DNA of 64,000 bases from Oscheius dolichura (taxonomy: Eukaryota; Nematoda; Chromadorea; Rhabditida; Rhabditidae), in assembly GCA_932521035.1 (NCBI GenBank), contig OW051493.1, positions 6,696,001 to 6,760,000 of the forward strand. The letters are read 5' to 3'. The notes under the pieces were generated by a model, which was not told where the DNA came from, made no database searches, and saw only the letters and a list, made by a program, of their open reading frames with translations. The translations under genes were made by a program, and so were the position numbers. Positions 1 to 12,800 of the stretch are shown here, in pieces (positions within the stretch are counted from its first letter, which is position 1; every line of letters starts with the position of its first letter).

Positions 1-3000
1 ATTCTGTAAGCAGATCGGAAACAGCATCAGGTAGGCGCTCTCCCAGCCTTCTATCCCATACTCTTCTTCCAGACAAAGTGTCCGAGAGCTGTGTTCCCAC
101 TGGAGGGTGACCAAGGACATCGTCAGCGGCAGCGACGCCGAGCAGATCCAGAAGGAGGTTGACCGGGTGCTGCTCCTCGCCCTGCAGTACCTCATCAACA
201 GCCCGGCCAATAGGTAAGCCGATCTCTTTTTGCTCTTTCCCCCGTGTTCCCCCGCTGCACTTTGTCTTGTTTGTTTAGTTTATTGGCTCAAATTTTTGCG
301 TCCTTATCGTCGTCCTCCCACCCAGATAAGGAATGGGGGAGATTGCCATGCCAAAAGGGGGCAAGGGTCTTTCTGGGAAGTACCACGGCCGGCCACAATT
401 AGACAGCCATTTACAGTGAGGGGAAGCAGTTCTCCGCCGGTTTGTGGCAATTCCTCGTCGACCTGCCGTATGACTGCGTCTCCGAAGAATGCCGCCTCCG
501 CTGTGAACTCATGCTCCGCTCGACGGAGAAGCTCTCCCTCAAAGAGATCTACAGTATCCCCAAGGCCGAACTCCTAGCCAAGATCAAGAACTGTGTCCTA
601 AAAGATAGGGTAGAGGATGTGGAGGCGATGGACTCCGTCTTCCTCGTCAATGCCCTGTCTTCCATCGTCTCCTACTCCCACAACGACCCCAGTGCCTTTC
701 TCAAGGAACTCATCGATGTTTGTTCCTTTTTATAACGAAAAGAATAAGTTTAAAGGTCTGTTATTGTGATGATTCTTCTCGAGAGACTCTGTACAAAGTC
801 GGAGCAGAAGGTATAGCCGCACTGCTGACCCGACGGCCCATGTTACTGGACTCGCTGATCTCCATAATGGACAGGAACATCGACCACATGGATAATGTAC
901 GTCTCTTCTCGTAGAGGATGGCCATATCCTCTTTCCAGTATGCTGTCGACGTGGTGGCCTCGACGACTCTCTCCTCCTGTAAGATCAATGCCCCCGTGAT
1001 GGCTATCATCGGAAAATGGCTCATCAACCATGTGAGTTTCCTTCCCTTTTCCCCATTTCTCCTATTTTAGGCTCCAAACGAGCCGGCAAACCGTCTAGCT
1101 CGTCGAATTTTGTCCGGCCTCCATTGGGGCTACGCGGATGACCAGACATCCCTTTGGATTGACCAGAAAGTCCACGAGATCTGCGCCGACAGCGTCGTCA
1201 AGGCTCACGCGAAACACTGCGGCAGTTCGAACGGGATGATCTCCAAGTCGATCAGTAAGATCACCAAAATGGCGAGTAAGATGGCCGACCACGAGCAGAT
1301 GTTCACCCAGTTCTGCTGGGATATCCTCATTAAATTAAAGCTTCCCGGGAAGGTGGGCCACCTCCTCTCTTCCCTCTGAAATACAGTATTCAGACGGGCC
1401 CAGTCGACAAGCCACAGAATGATCTCGCCGCCTTCTACGTGTCCCTAGTCGAATCTCAAATCCACAGGTTATTCCTTTTTTTTGTTCCCTCTAACCATCC
1501 CCTTCCAGTCCCCAATTATTCCTGAACCAGGGAGTCGGCCTCCTGTCCGACCTCGTCTCCTCCGGCTCCTCCATAGCCAGCATCGTCATCCTCTCCAAAG
1601 TCCTCGCCTCCCATCATGATCAAATAACCTTAATTTCTTGTAACAAAGCGTAAGCGTCATTTCATATTGTATTTTACACTGCTCCTTTCAGTTTCATGGA
1701 TGTCTTCGAGAGAATAATTCACGTGGATGCTCTTCCCTACGCGGTGCAATGGCTCACGGGTCCCTCATCCACTCCTACCCCCATAATTCGCTTTATCTGC
1801 TGTTCAATCTCTGTAAGTTCTCAAAAACTATTTTCCATTATCAGTTTCAGTATTTTGCTACCCGGATAACGGATATTTCTTCCTATCTTCGAGCCTGGGT
1901 GGATATCCTCTGCGTGAAGAGGGCGGCCATCTGGAACACGGACCAGGCGACTCTCCAGATATTGGGAACCATCACGAGGATAGCTTTCCTCCAGGATTCT
2001 AAACGCCTCCTGGGACTCAAGGAGATGTTACATAATTTGTATTCAGTCGTAAGTTTTGCTCTGGACTATACCCTTCCGCTTTTCAGCAAATGCTCGCCGC
2101 TTGGAGAGATTCCAACAAGGGACTGTTCTCTATCTTCTCCTCCGACTCCTATCCTCCTCCCCTGATCTCTTCTACCTATTACAACGTCTCCCCCTGGGCT
2201 ACTTACCTCCTCCTGATGGTAGAGAGTGGCGCATATCCGACCTTCTATAACGCCGTTTGGGAAAATCTGGCCAAGAAGGATAAAAACACTCTGGAATATG
2301 CTGTCAAGGTGGGAGGCTAGACGACTAAAAAAGAAACGACAAGTATAGAAAGCCGCCTCGAAGGTCTCGATGAATATCCAGTTGACCTCCCTGGCGCCGA
2401 ACTGCTGGGCCACTTTCGTGGCCAGCTGCAAGGAGAGCCCGGTCTTCCCGTTGGCTGTGCAACAACTGGCCACCGAGGTCTATAGAATAAGGACTGTCAA
2501 CGGGTATGCTCCATTACAACTGTCTATTGATTCTCCTTTACAGACAAAAACATCAGTTTGCTCGACGAATCGTTGATTGCAAATCGGCCGAGACAATCAT
2601 GACCGACTGTAGGAAGGCCCTGACAGAGAACACGGACGGGAGAGGATTCGCCAAGGCCGTGGCCGGGTGGCTCTTCACCAACAAAGAGGTCACAATGAAG
2701 CAGTTCGACTTCTCCCAATTCGATCTCGACTATCTACTCCAGTTCATATTGAGCAACGAGGAGGTAGCCATTCTCCCTATCAGTCTCATGTGACCATTCT
2801 AGACCATCTGGTTAGACTTTGTCAATGTCAGCTCCCTGACCAAGGAGGAGGAGTCGGATGCGCGTCTCTTCATGGCCAGTTGCCATTTGGGTGTTAGGGA
2901 CAGGAGACCTCTCTTGACAAACCAATCCACCTCAAGGTTTCAGTCTTTTTTTCTGTAACAGTTCCTTTTCCTAGGTTCATAAGTTCGCGAGCTCTTCCCT

Positions 3001-6000
3001 TCCCAATTCTGCCCTCCCATCAGGGTCTGCCAAATGCTCCCGTTGTCGACGGCAATCTCCTGTTCAATTATAATGAGATCAAGAATATGTCCGGGATGAT
3101 AATCGGTGGAATCAATACCATAGCAGAGTAAGTATCCATTATCAAAAAATACTCCAAATTTATAGGGAATACCTCATCGGAAGCGAGAAAATAGCCACAG
3201 AAGATCTGGCATACTGTGAATTGTTGCCGAAACTGTACGGCCCGGTCAGTAAGAATCTCCCCCTGGTAATCAAATGCGCCTACGCTTGTAAAGTCCCCGT
3301 CAATACTCAAGGAACGGTATATTATCCCCCTTTCTCTTGAATATTTAGATATTTTAAGGTAACCGCGATGGAATTTAACAATATGACGGACAGGCAGATG
3401 ACCCAAAATAGAGAGAAGCGGTCGAAACTCTGGGGGGAACTGTTCAGTGCCCTGGTGGATAGGACGGCCTGCCACACCGCAGGGCTGGAACACATCGCCC
3501 GGCAATTGTCCCAATTGGCGGCCTTGTGCCCTTCCCATAGCAGGGGACTGGCTCAGAATTCGGGGCGAGCCTTCTTCTACCAACTGACGGCTCTTTCCAA
3601 GGACGCTGTCCTCCTCTTCCCCTGCTCCGCTGTTGCCTACTCCCAAGCCTTGAGAACCCTAGGACAGCAATTCGTTCTGAACCGGCCGGAAGAACAAATC
3701 GGTGTGATGAGGCTGGTCCTGGATGGATTCGTCTTCTCCGACCCGTTGATCGAGGCCTTTTCTCCCGAATGTCTCAGTTCAACGGAACTCTGCGAGGCCT
3801 ACTCGCGGCTGTCCGACGCCATCCGTGATTCCGAACGCAGTCCGAGGGCTCTGAAACTGTTGGCCCGGCTCGGAATGGACAAGGCGGCCGCCACCCTGCC
3901 GCCCCATCAATTTGCTCCTCTCCTTCCGTTGGCTTTCAAAAATTTGTAAGTTTTCCCACCATTTACGCTGAAAAAGAGAGTTCCAGAGCATCCCAACCAG
4001 ATTCTACGACTCCTCTCCACCAAATCTGTCTCCAACACGTCGTCTCCTTCGTCTTCCACGCGTTTCCGGCCAATTTCCCTGCCGGACTGGATCTGGCTCT
4101 TACCGGCTGCGATAGTAGTGAGACTCCCACTCATCTTCTGGAAATATTTGTCGCCAAACTGGGAGCCGAGCAGTTTTCCAACAGTAAAGGAGAATACTCT
4201 CTCACTCCGCAAAAGGTACACTGCATTTACTCTTCAAAAACAAAAGAGAATTACAGTGTTCCGAGTGTGGAATCGTCATAGCCCGGAGACTGTCCGATGC
4301 ACGCAGCCGACTGGCCTCTTTCTACTCCGTTTGGGGCAGATATCTGGCCACCGTAACCCGACTGGCCCAGCTTTTCCTTTACGTCCCGGCGGCGGCTGGC
4401 TTCCTGCCCGATTCTCCCATGACTGTCCTTCAGAGAGGTTGGTCTTAGCGGCCCCTACATATGTCCGTCCCTCATACAGATCTTGTCGAGCTGTTCGGTC
4501 GTGTCTCTGCCGTGTTTTCTCCCCTCATCGCAGTTCAAACTCCTTCCGTTCCTCCCTTCTCCCTGTCCCATGAACAGGAAGCCAAGCTTGTGATGGACAG
4601 ATTCGTTGAGCTGCTCGCCGCCCTTCCACAGTCACAATCCGTCCCTCCGGGAATGCAGAACCTCCAGTCGTTGGTGTGGCAGTACTATTACGAGAAGCTC
4701 TCGACTCTTCAACACGGCACTGTCCATTACTTTGCCACTCTGGTCAGTAGCCAGAGAAATATCATCAAAGAGCCCTATATTTATAGGAAGCCGGCCTGGT
4801 TAAGCTTCCCTGGACATCGTTGTACCCGTCGCTTCGAGGCCTCCAAGCCATGGATGAGTGTCTCCTGACCCGAAGCAAGGACTGCGCCTCCTTCATAACC
4901 CAGATGGTCGTCCGAGTCCCCTGGAAACAAGTTCTCCTGTCTCATGTTCCGGAGGAGACGAAGCCGGCCTACCTCTACCACTTTGCCTCTCTCCTGGCCA
5001 GAATTGTGTCCTATCCCAGCTGTTATACAAAAGTCACGGCGTCTTTCCTGGATCTCTTGAAGAACATGTCCCAGCGACAAGACTGGAATGCTATCCTTTT
5101 AGAACATTGTGAGGCGCTGTCCAAGACGGTAGCTGGTCTCCTTCCCGGCGAGTGCCTCACTTCCCCGACCGAGGCGATCGCCGTCTATCAAATGTCAGTC
5201 CTCCCTTTTTATTCACCAATCAAAGATCATTACAGTATCTGGAGAAAGATCTGCTGCTTCTCTCCCAAGGAGCCGTACTCCTCCGTCTCCTTGCTGAAGC
5301 AGACGGTCTGGCTGAGGACAGAATGCCAGCTGCTCCTGAAGGGAAGTGTCAACGACACAGCGGTGGCCTATACCTCGATGATATCGGATGTTCACGCCCT
5401 GGCCAGCAATCATGGTAGGTGGTCCTCTAGATAGACTGACAGTATTGATTCAGAGAATCCTCGAGCCTTCGCCGTCGTGACCAGGGAGTTGACTGTTCTC
5501 TGGACTCACATATCCGACAAAAAATTCGGGGAAACCGTTGTCAATGCCTGGAACTCGTTCCTCGAGTCGAACCAGGACTCTCCCCTGGTTCTAATCTGCC
5601 TGAATACCATCCTCGGCTCCCTAAATCCAGACCAAGTCACCACCGCGTTGAAAGTCATTGATAAGACCATAAGATCCTATTTTAAACGTTGGGATTGTTT
5701 TTTTAAAAATAATAGGAAGAGTATTTTTAGGAGCAGGAGCCACGTGGGAAGAGGTCATGGCCTGGATCCAGTTCCCAACGGGTTCTATGAAGGCCGTCCA
5801 GGACTATCTCCTCTCCATCCCTAGGTAAGGTTTCCCCTTATATTCCAATGGTTTTTTTTTCCAATTTCAGCTCGAGTACAAACGTTCAACCTCTCCATTT
5901 GGTCTTGAAAGCTTTCCTTGACTACGGTAGCCACGAAGACGCCGTCTTCGGAGCCCTCCAGACCTACATCACCACAGTGAAACCAAAGTAAACCAACTTC

Positions 6001-6598
6001 AGCAGTTCGAAGCAGAAAGCCTTCTTCAGACACATAGCTTGTGAAGCCTCGTTCGCCTTGGTCATCCAGAGGCATCTCCTCTGGTGTGCTCAGAAGGCCA
6101 GAACCCTGCCGGCCAGCTTCTCCCCGACGGAGGATCTCCTCCTGCTGTTGAGGGCTTGGATGCAGAAGGCTGCCAAAGACGAGTCCGGGTTCTTCTCCAA
6201 CCTCATGTCTACGAAGAAGGCCTACACCTCAAAGTTGAGGACAGTCTTGACCATTGTGGAAGCCTACCTTCAACAACAGTCACTGGGGGACGGGAAGAGA
6301 CCCAGGTGAGGATTATTGAGAACTTTTTTTGAAAAGGAACGGGTTTCAGATGCGAGGGAACTACTCCCGTCATCAATACCAGGATAAATACGATGAAAGA
6401 AGTGTCGGCCACAAAGGTAGGAGATAATTAGTCAGTGTATCCATCCATTTTCAGCCATTCAACCAGTATTCGGCCTGCTTCAACCTCTCCACGGCCTACT
6501 TTACCCAGGTCGACATCCACCACATAGGCTCCGCCCCCCAGTTGATGCTCCGCGCCGCCCAGGCCGTTTTCAACGAGCGTTTCCTCACTGACCAGTGA
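1..6598 (+). CDS. epg-5: EPG-5-like autophagy tether (3' part, 5' end outside window)
   Basis: This is the C-terminal, larger part of a very long helical-repeat protein, read through about 20 exons separated by introns of mostly 40-60 bp; the first complete exon is 73-213. The stop TGA is at 6596-6598 and a poly(A) signal AATAAA at 6794-6799. No membrane segments or catalytic motifs are visible. The order of blocks (a region around 'KVGAEGIAALLTRRP', then 'GKWLINH', then 'RILSGLHWG' and 'FCWDILIKLKL') resembles EPG5, the metazoan Rab7 effector that tethers autophagosomes to late endosomes and lysosomes. That identification is from memory of the family and is not proven; another HEAT-like giant protein is possible. 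Codon use is rich in C- and G-ending codons, like most neighbours. Confidence 0.6.
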
Positions 6599-6793
6599 TT
6601 GCCCCACGGTATATCCAGCTTTATTTCCTTTGTCTGTGGTTAGCTAAGCCCCCTTCGTTTTGCCTTATTACCGGTGCCTCATCTTGTACATAGTGCGAAC
6701 TCTCCTTCCTTCAAGCTCACTTTGTCCCGTTGCTGTTGCCTCACTCGGGTTGCCTTCTATGTGAATCTCGTCCAAATTGAACTATATCAGCTA

Positions 6794-6799
6794 AATAAA
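6794..6799 (+). terminator. Poly(A) signal of the EPG-5-like gene
   Basis: A canonical AATAAA lies about 200 bp after the stop codon and only 67 bp before the convergent stop of the tps gene on the other strand, so the two 3' ends nearly meet. Confidence 0.6.
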
Positions 6800-6865
6800 G
6801 ATGTTTTATTAGTCTAGACCCGGTGGACAAATTTACAAAGAACTAATATACACGAAGGAGGGGTA

Positions 6866-9800
6866 TCATTGGGGCGAGTCTTGGCCATTTGTCTCGTAGG
6901 AATTGGGACGAGCCACGCTGATCTCCCGGATTGTCGCCTGGGCCATGGCGCCCAGCAGCACCTCAGGGCAGGAGACAAAGGCCACGTGGTTGTTACCGTA
7001 TTCGGAGCAGAGAGAACGGACCTGGAACGGGATAAGAATGCGGGAGGATCGAAAGAAGCGGGACCTTATCCTTTAGTGACTGCTCGGAGGTGACCCAGAT
7101 GGTCGACACCCCTTCTGGGTTCTGTTTCAAGCATTCTCGTAGCATCGGCAGATCCGTGTCCGAGTCTCCACACACGAGGATCGAGCCTTCCTGCACGTAT
7201 TTGATTTATAGGGAGAAGGACAACCAACCTTGAGGTTACACTTCATCTTTTCACAGAGGAGACGGATCCCATTCCCCTTGTCGAAGACTTCGCCGCTGTT
7301 CTCCTGGAAATTTGAATAATCCAGTTCCCCTTTTTTGTTTTTGCTTGGCATTTCTGGTTAAATTTGACCTATAAAAGGCCCAGTCGGTCCACTATTCGTC
7401 ATTCTCCCGTCTGCATTCCCGGAAGTGAGTCTCATTCTCAATTTTTGCAGGCGGAGGCAGGGTCGATTACGTTTAATTGACCCTATCTCTACTGTACCAA
7501 CTTTTAAAAAAACAAATTTTAGCTATGGATCGTCGGAAGAGTACCAAAATCAGCCCGAATAGCACGGGCAGCACTACGAGCATCCGGCAGTCCCGCCGCG
7601 AAAAGAAGAAAAAGAAGAAGCAGCAGCGTTCCGAGTCGGCTTCTACTCGATTGGAGCAAATGAGCCGGACCCTGCCGGACTACAGCGTGGAGGAGGACAG
7701 ACTCGGCCGACTGGTTAACCCGGAGAAGAGGCTCGTCTGGCCGTCGGCCAAGCAGCTGTCCCGGAAGGAATGGAAGGCCTTCATCGCCAAGGCCAAACCG
7801 GCCGTACCGCCATCTGACGGTGTCGGCCAGACGCTGGACGAGGACTCGGAGATTAGGACCGCCAGCTACACGAGCAGGGACGAGTCATCCGAATGCCTGA
7901 CCTTCCACGAGAAGTATGCCTACGGCAAGGAGGAGGACGTGTTCATCGGCACGGCCACGGAGAGCGGGGCCCAGAGCAAGGTGGACAACCACCACGCCGG
8001 CTTTGTGCTGTACTACCGGCTGGAGAAGAAGCCTGTCCCGGACCAGGTGGAGCTGTGGATGGCGTATCGCCGAAGCAACGGCATCTTCATGCACTTCCCG
8101 GTGAAGAGACGCAGCTATCGCCGCGAGGGCAATATCCACGACGAGTACTACTGGCGGGTGGAGGCCGGCGAGGCCAACAAGCGCGAATTCACCAGTCTGC
8201 CGGCCCTGGTCAAGTTCTACCGCCTCTTCAACTACATCGACCCCGTCTCCGGAGCCATTGAAACGTTTCCCTTCTTCGACTAGCAAGATACCTAATGTTG
8301 CTGGTCTTTGGGGAATAAAATGATAATAAATCATTTTTGTTGTTTAATTTAAAACCGGAAAGGACGGGAGACCCACCAAAAGCATGATCTTGATGTCCAA
8401 TTCGGTTATTTTTAACTGGAGGATCTCTTCCTTCTTGACGATTTTCTTTATCTTCTCCAGTAGAGCCTCGCCCTTCTCTTCTTTCACCTGGAACAGTCCT
8501 TTAACTCTTCTATGGGATTCCCTACCGATCCGTAGATATCCTGATGGGCTATGGTCAAATGGCCGTAGTGTTTCTGCAGTCCGGAGCCGATCCAAGTGAA
8601 CGGCTTGAACTCGTCCGTCTCCAGCAGTTTGGATATTTCGGAGAAAACCCTGTCCAGGGTGGCCAGATGGGCATCCGGAATACTGGTGTCCTTGAATTTG
8701 TTGGACGGGTCGATGAACCATTCCCGTCCTCCCGAGGCACCGTAGTAGTAGTAGCCGGGCGGGATGGTGCACACGTCCAAGACACCTGAAACGGTTACTC
8801 TCCAATAGCCCAGTTATCCCCTCTAGACATTCCTGGCCACCCCGTCTGCCCCATACTCAATTTCCTTCTGTCTACTTTCTCCCCCATCTCCTCGTCCCGA
8901 ACATTCATTTCCGCCCAGTGGTGTTTCCTGCCCTCATTCTCGGAACTTACCAATGTGCATGAGGGGAGCCGTCGTCAAGATACAACACGTTTGGGCACAT
9001 CTCCTAGCGAATTGGGCCTATGGTCTCAATTTAGAGGGAAATAGGGAAGGCACCTGGATGACGCCGGAGTAGGCCGGCTGAATACTGCTAGGATACGAAC
9101 AAGAATAACTTTTGAGTGTCCCATCTCTGTCTGTGAAGAAATAATGGAAGTGGTCGGCGTCGTAGAGAAGTTGCACTGCCTGGAAAAGAGGAAAAGATAC
9201 AGTAGGATGTGTATAAAAGAGGGTAGATTCTCTATGAAAATTACCTGCTGAACTTCTTTCTTGAACTGTTCCTCGGAAACGCTCGTCGACCCGGGCAGAG
9301 TCTAAAACCGTCTTATTAGTGGCTGCCAGGTAGTGTGAACTGTGGTTGTTTGCCTCCTTCCCCCTCCCCTCCCCTGACTCTCCATCCATCAACATCGTCA
9401 AATATTCTCAAACACGCCACCCCTGTCTCCCTCAAAAGGAAAGCAGGTGTCTCGCCCTCGGGTCGCCTTGGAAACACAGCCAAGCTCCGTCCCGGCCAAT
9501 CGACCCCAGAGTGGTTTCCCTCCTCCTCTGGCCATGGGTCTTCTAGATATTATCAAGAACTTTAAAAGTACTACTGGACACGAGATTAGGATACTGTTAC
9601 TCGGATTGGACAACGCCGGCAAGACGACCATCCTGAAACAGTTGAGCACCGAAAGTGTCGACAATGTCACTCCGACAAAGGTGAGTTGGTCCTATTTTTC
9701 AGTTCTCATGTACTTTTTCTACTTCGTTTGTATATGAAATAACGTTTACAATGTCTGAACTGCTCAAAAGAAGTCGTTTTCGGCAAAATTTCTGAAATCT

Positions 9801-12800
9801 CGGGGCAGAGAGGGGAAATTTTGTTGTTGACTGACTCGCGCCCCCTATAAATCCACTTTTCTCATTGACTACAGAGTAGAGCCGGTCCCTTTTTCTCTTT
9901 TTCTCCAAGAGAACACGCTTTTTATCGTTTAAATGACTTCAAATTGGCTCAATTACTTTGTTTATCTCCGTAATTTGTTTCATTCGAGCCTCCCTCCTCC
10001 ACGTTGTCTCCCAATCATCAATTCTACCGTAATCCTGTGTTAATCACTTCTGACAACCTAGCACGTCTCACCGGTTCCGTAATTAACCTTCCCACATGAA
10101 TAATTTTCCTTTTCACCTGTTCCCAGACGCCCATTCAGAAGTTAAAACTCAAAAGATCAAATTATTTCAGGGATTCAATGTGAAATCCGTAGTGGCCTGC
10201 GGGGACATCCGGCTGAATATCTGGGATCTCGGTGGCCAACGGGCCATTCGACCCTACTGGGCTAATTACTTCGACCAGACGGATGCCCTGATCTATGTTA
10301 TTGACAGTAGCGATAGAAAGAGGTGGGAGGAGGATGGCAGGGGAAAACTATGACTGAATTAGATTTGATGAGACAAATTTGGAACTGATGGATCTGTTGG
10401 ACGAGGAGAAGCTGGCCAATGTCCCGGTACTTGTATTTGCCAACAAACAGGTGACCCTTCCTCTCTTATTGGGGCCTTCTGGGGTTCCCCCTGGTGGAAT
10501 CCTGAGGAAGTACAGTAGGGGGTGATATCACCTGTTGACGCACCCCTGTCTGCTTATCCCCAATAAGGTGGCTGGATTATGCTCAGACGACTGGAGCAGA
10601 TAGCCTCCCACCTTTTGCAGGCTTTCCATTACACTGATCATTGTACTTGCGGGCTCCGGTGGCAAAAATAGGCCCGTAAATGACTTTATACGGTAATAAT
10701 TGGTGCGTATGTTTTGACATCATGGCACATTTGCACCGATCGACAGCTGAACAACGGGAAGATTGTTGATTCATATAAAACTTCGAGAAGAATGAAGATA
10801 TTTCCAGGACATACCGACAGCTGCGACCCATGCCGAAGTTGGGAAATACTTGAAGTTGACGGATCTCCGCGGGAGGAGCTGGCACATCGCCCCGTGTAGC
10901 GCCATCTCGGGCGAGGGCCTCAAGGAGGGGATGAACTGGCTCGGGGAGCAGATCAAAGAGATCAAGGACAAAAAGGACAAGGACGACAAAAAGACGGGGC
11001 ACAAGAAGAAATGACTCGTCCCTCTACAGTCTCCCAGATACAGTTCCAAATAAAGCTCTATTCGTGTATTTTTTTCTGTGCCATCCGGTCACCAGCTGTG
11101 TGTGACCTGTGTAACAAAAGGACGGCGGGAGACAGTGGTCAACCTAGACTTTTCCGTCGGCCGGCAGTTTCTCTGTTTTCGAAGAAGACATGATTGGTCG
11201 ATTATTTTTGTTGAGCGGCCTCGTCCTAATCACCCGGACTATCGATCTATGCGAATTAGTGTAAGTTCTAGGATCGTTCTTCAATTCTACTCCTCCTCCC
11301 CTCAATTCTCCCGAATTTTGACCTCTTCTGGTCTCCCAACTCTTTGTAGTCAATAGAAGTCGTGGAACTTCCTCATTCTCTCCTTTTTCACATCTTCCCG
11401 AGTCCAGATTAAACCTTTAAAGGTCAATAGTTCGCGCCATTTTGTTATTTCGCGGGTCCTGTTGCGTTGAAACGATCTCTCTTTTCTTTGAAGGTTATCA
11501 TACTGTCGAAAATAGACGAAAACAGAAAAAAGATCAAAAAGCACCCCAGTTCCCCTCTTTCTAACCAGAAAAATAGAGAAATTCTTCAAGGAATAAGGAC
11601 TACTGTTTCTATTTCGGCGAGTCGCACTGCTACCTGAAGATATGCGAATGCGAACAGGAGCAGTGCACCTCGGAGACGAACAATTGCACCCACTCGTATT
11701 GGTGTGACGCCAACGGAGACTACAATGTCAATGTGAGCCATCCTCCTCTCGAATAGACTTTATTTCCATAAAGGACACAAAGATCCAAGTGATCGATCTG
11801 CCCTGCGACCAGTTGAGTGCCAGATGTCTGGACAGGAAGCTCTACAACGGGTACTGTTATTTCTACGAGAGACAAGAGTGTCCCGAGAACCCAGAAATCA
11901 AAAGAAAAGCACAGTCGGCTAGTTCCCCTTTTCGGTAAAATGATAAGAAAAATTTAGAAAAGTTTGAGCGAAGCCTGCCAAAAATGGGGACAGACGTGCG
12001 TTAAAAAGTGGGACAAGCACGTTGCGTGTCGGCAGTTCTTGAAGTTCTGTCATGACTATACCCTGCCGCCGAGGCCGGACAACAACACCGTCGAACTGAA
12101 CGACGTCAGGGTTGGTTTATTGGGAGAGAGAGGAGCCAGGCCATCTTAGCACTTCCTCCACAACCAGCACGGCGACCACTGGGAGAGGAGGATGACCTCC
12201 CGCTGTCGACGCTGGCAGCACCAGTGCCTCCACCACAACAATACGGTAGCCTGTCGGAGGGTGGACAACCGGTGCGAGGACTACTTGACCAATTCAACTG
12301 TGCCCCACCACCAACACGGTGACAGCTCCTCCTCGGAGGAGGACGACCGAACCATTCAGTTGATCCTGACCTCGATCGACTCAGACAACCACATTGAGAG
12401 CACTACGGTAAAAACCTCTACAGGGCCTAATTATGTAAGGTACTTCACTAACATCATAGGAAAGATTTTAGGTTAGGAATATGAAGAATAGATGCAGAGC
12501 ATGGAGATCGCACTGTAAGAGACACCCGAATAGCCACCAGTGCGAGACGTATGTCAGGAGATGCAGGGAATACTCGATCCATTAAGGAGGACGTCGAAAA
12601 CTCAACTGCTATCTAGCATTTTACAATTAAAGGGAGCTAATTGGTGGTTATCTTTTGATACTCGGGAAAGTTGGCGTCATAACTCGACAGTTTCTTGCCC
12701 AATTCTAAAAATTCAAAAACCAGCTTGGAGAAGATATCGAGGCGGTTCTAGGAAACTGAATTTCAGCTCATCTTCCCTTAGAGGGAATCATCTATGAAAG

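Noticed and set aside
6866..7351. A separate short gene encoding only the end of a HAD phosphatase
   Set aside because: The ATG at 7351 follows an acceptor, and the sequence joins in phase to the upstream HAD exons of tps; it is the C-terminus of that gene.
7885..8334. Long minus-strand frame opposite the SH2-like gene
   Set aside because: Antisense shadow with poor composition; it lies in a tps intron and has no splice role.
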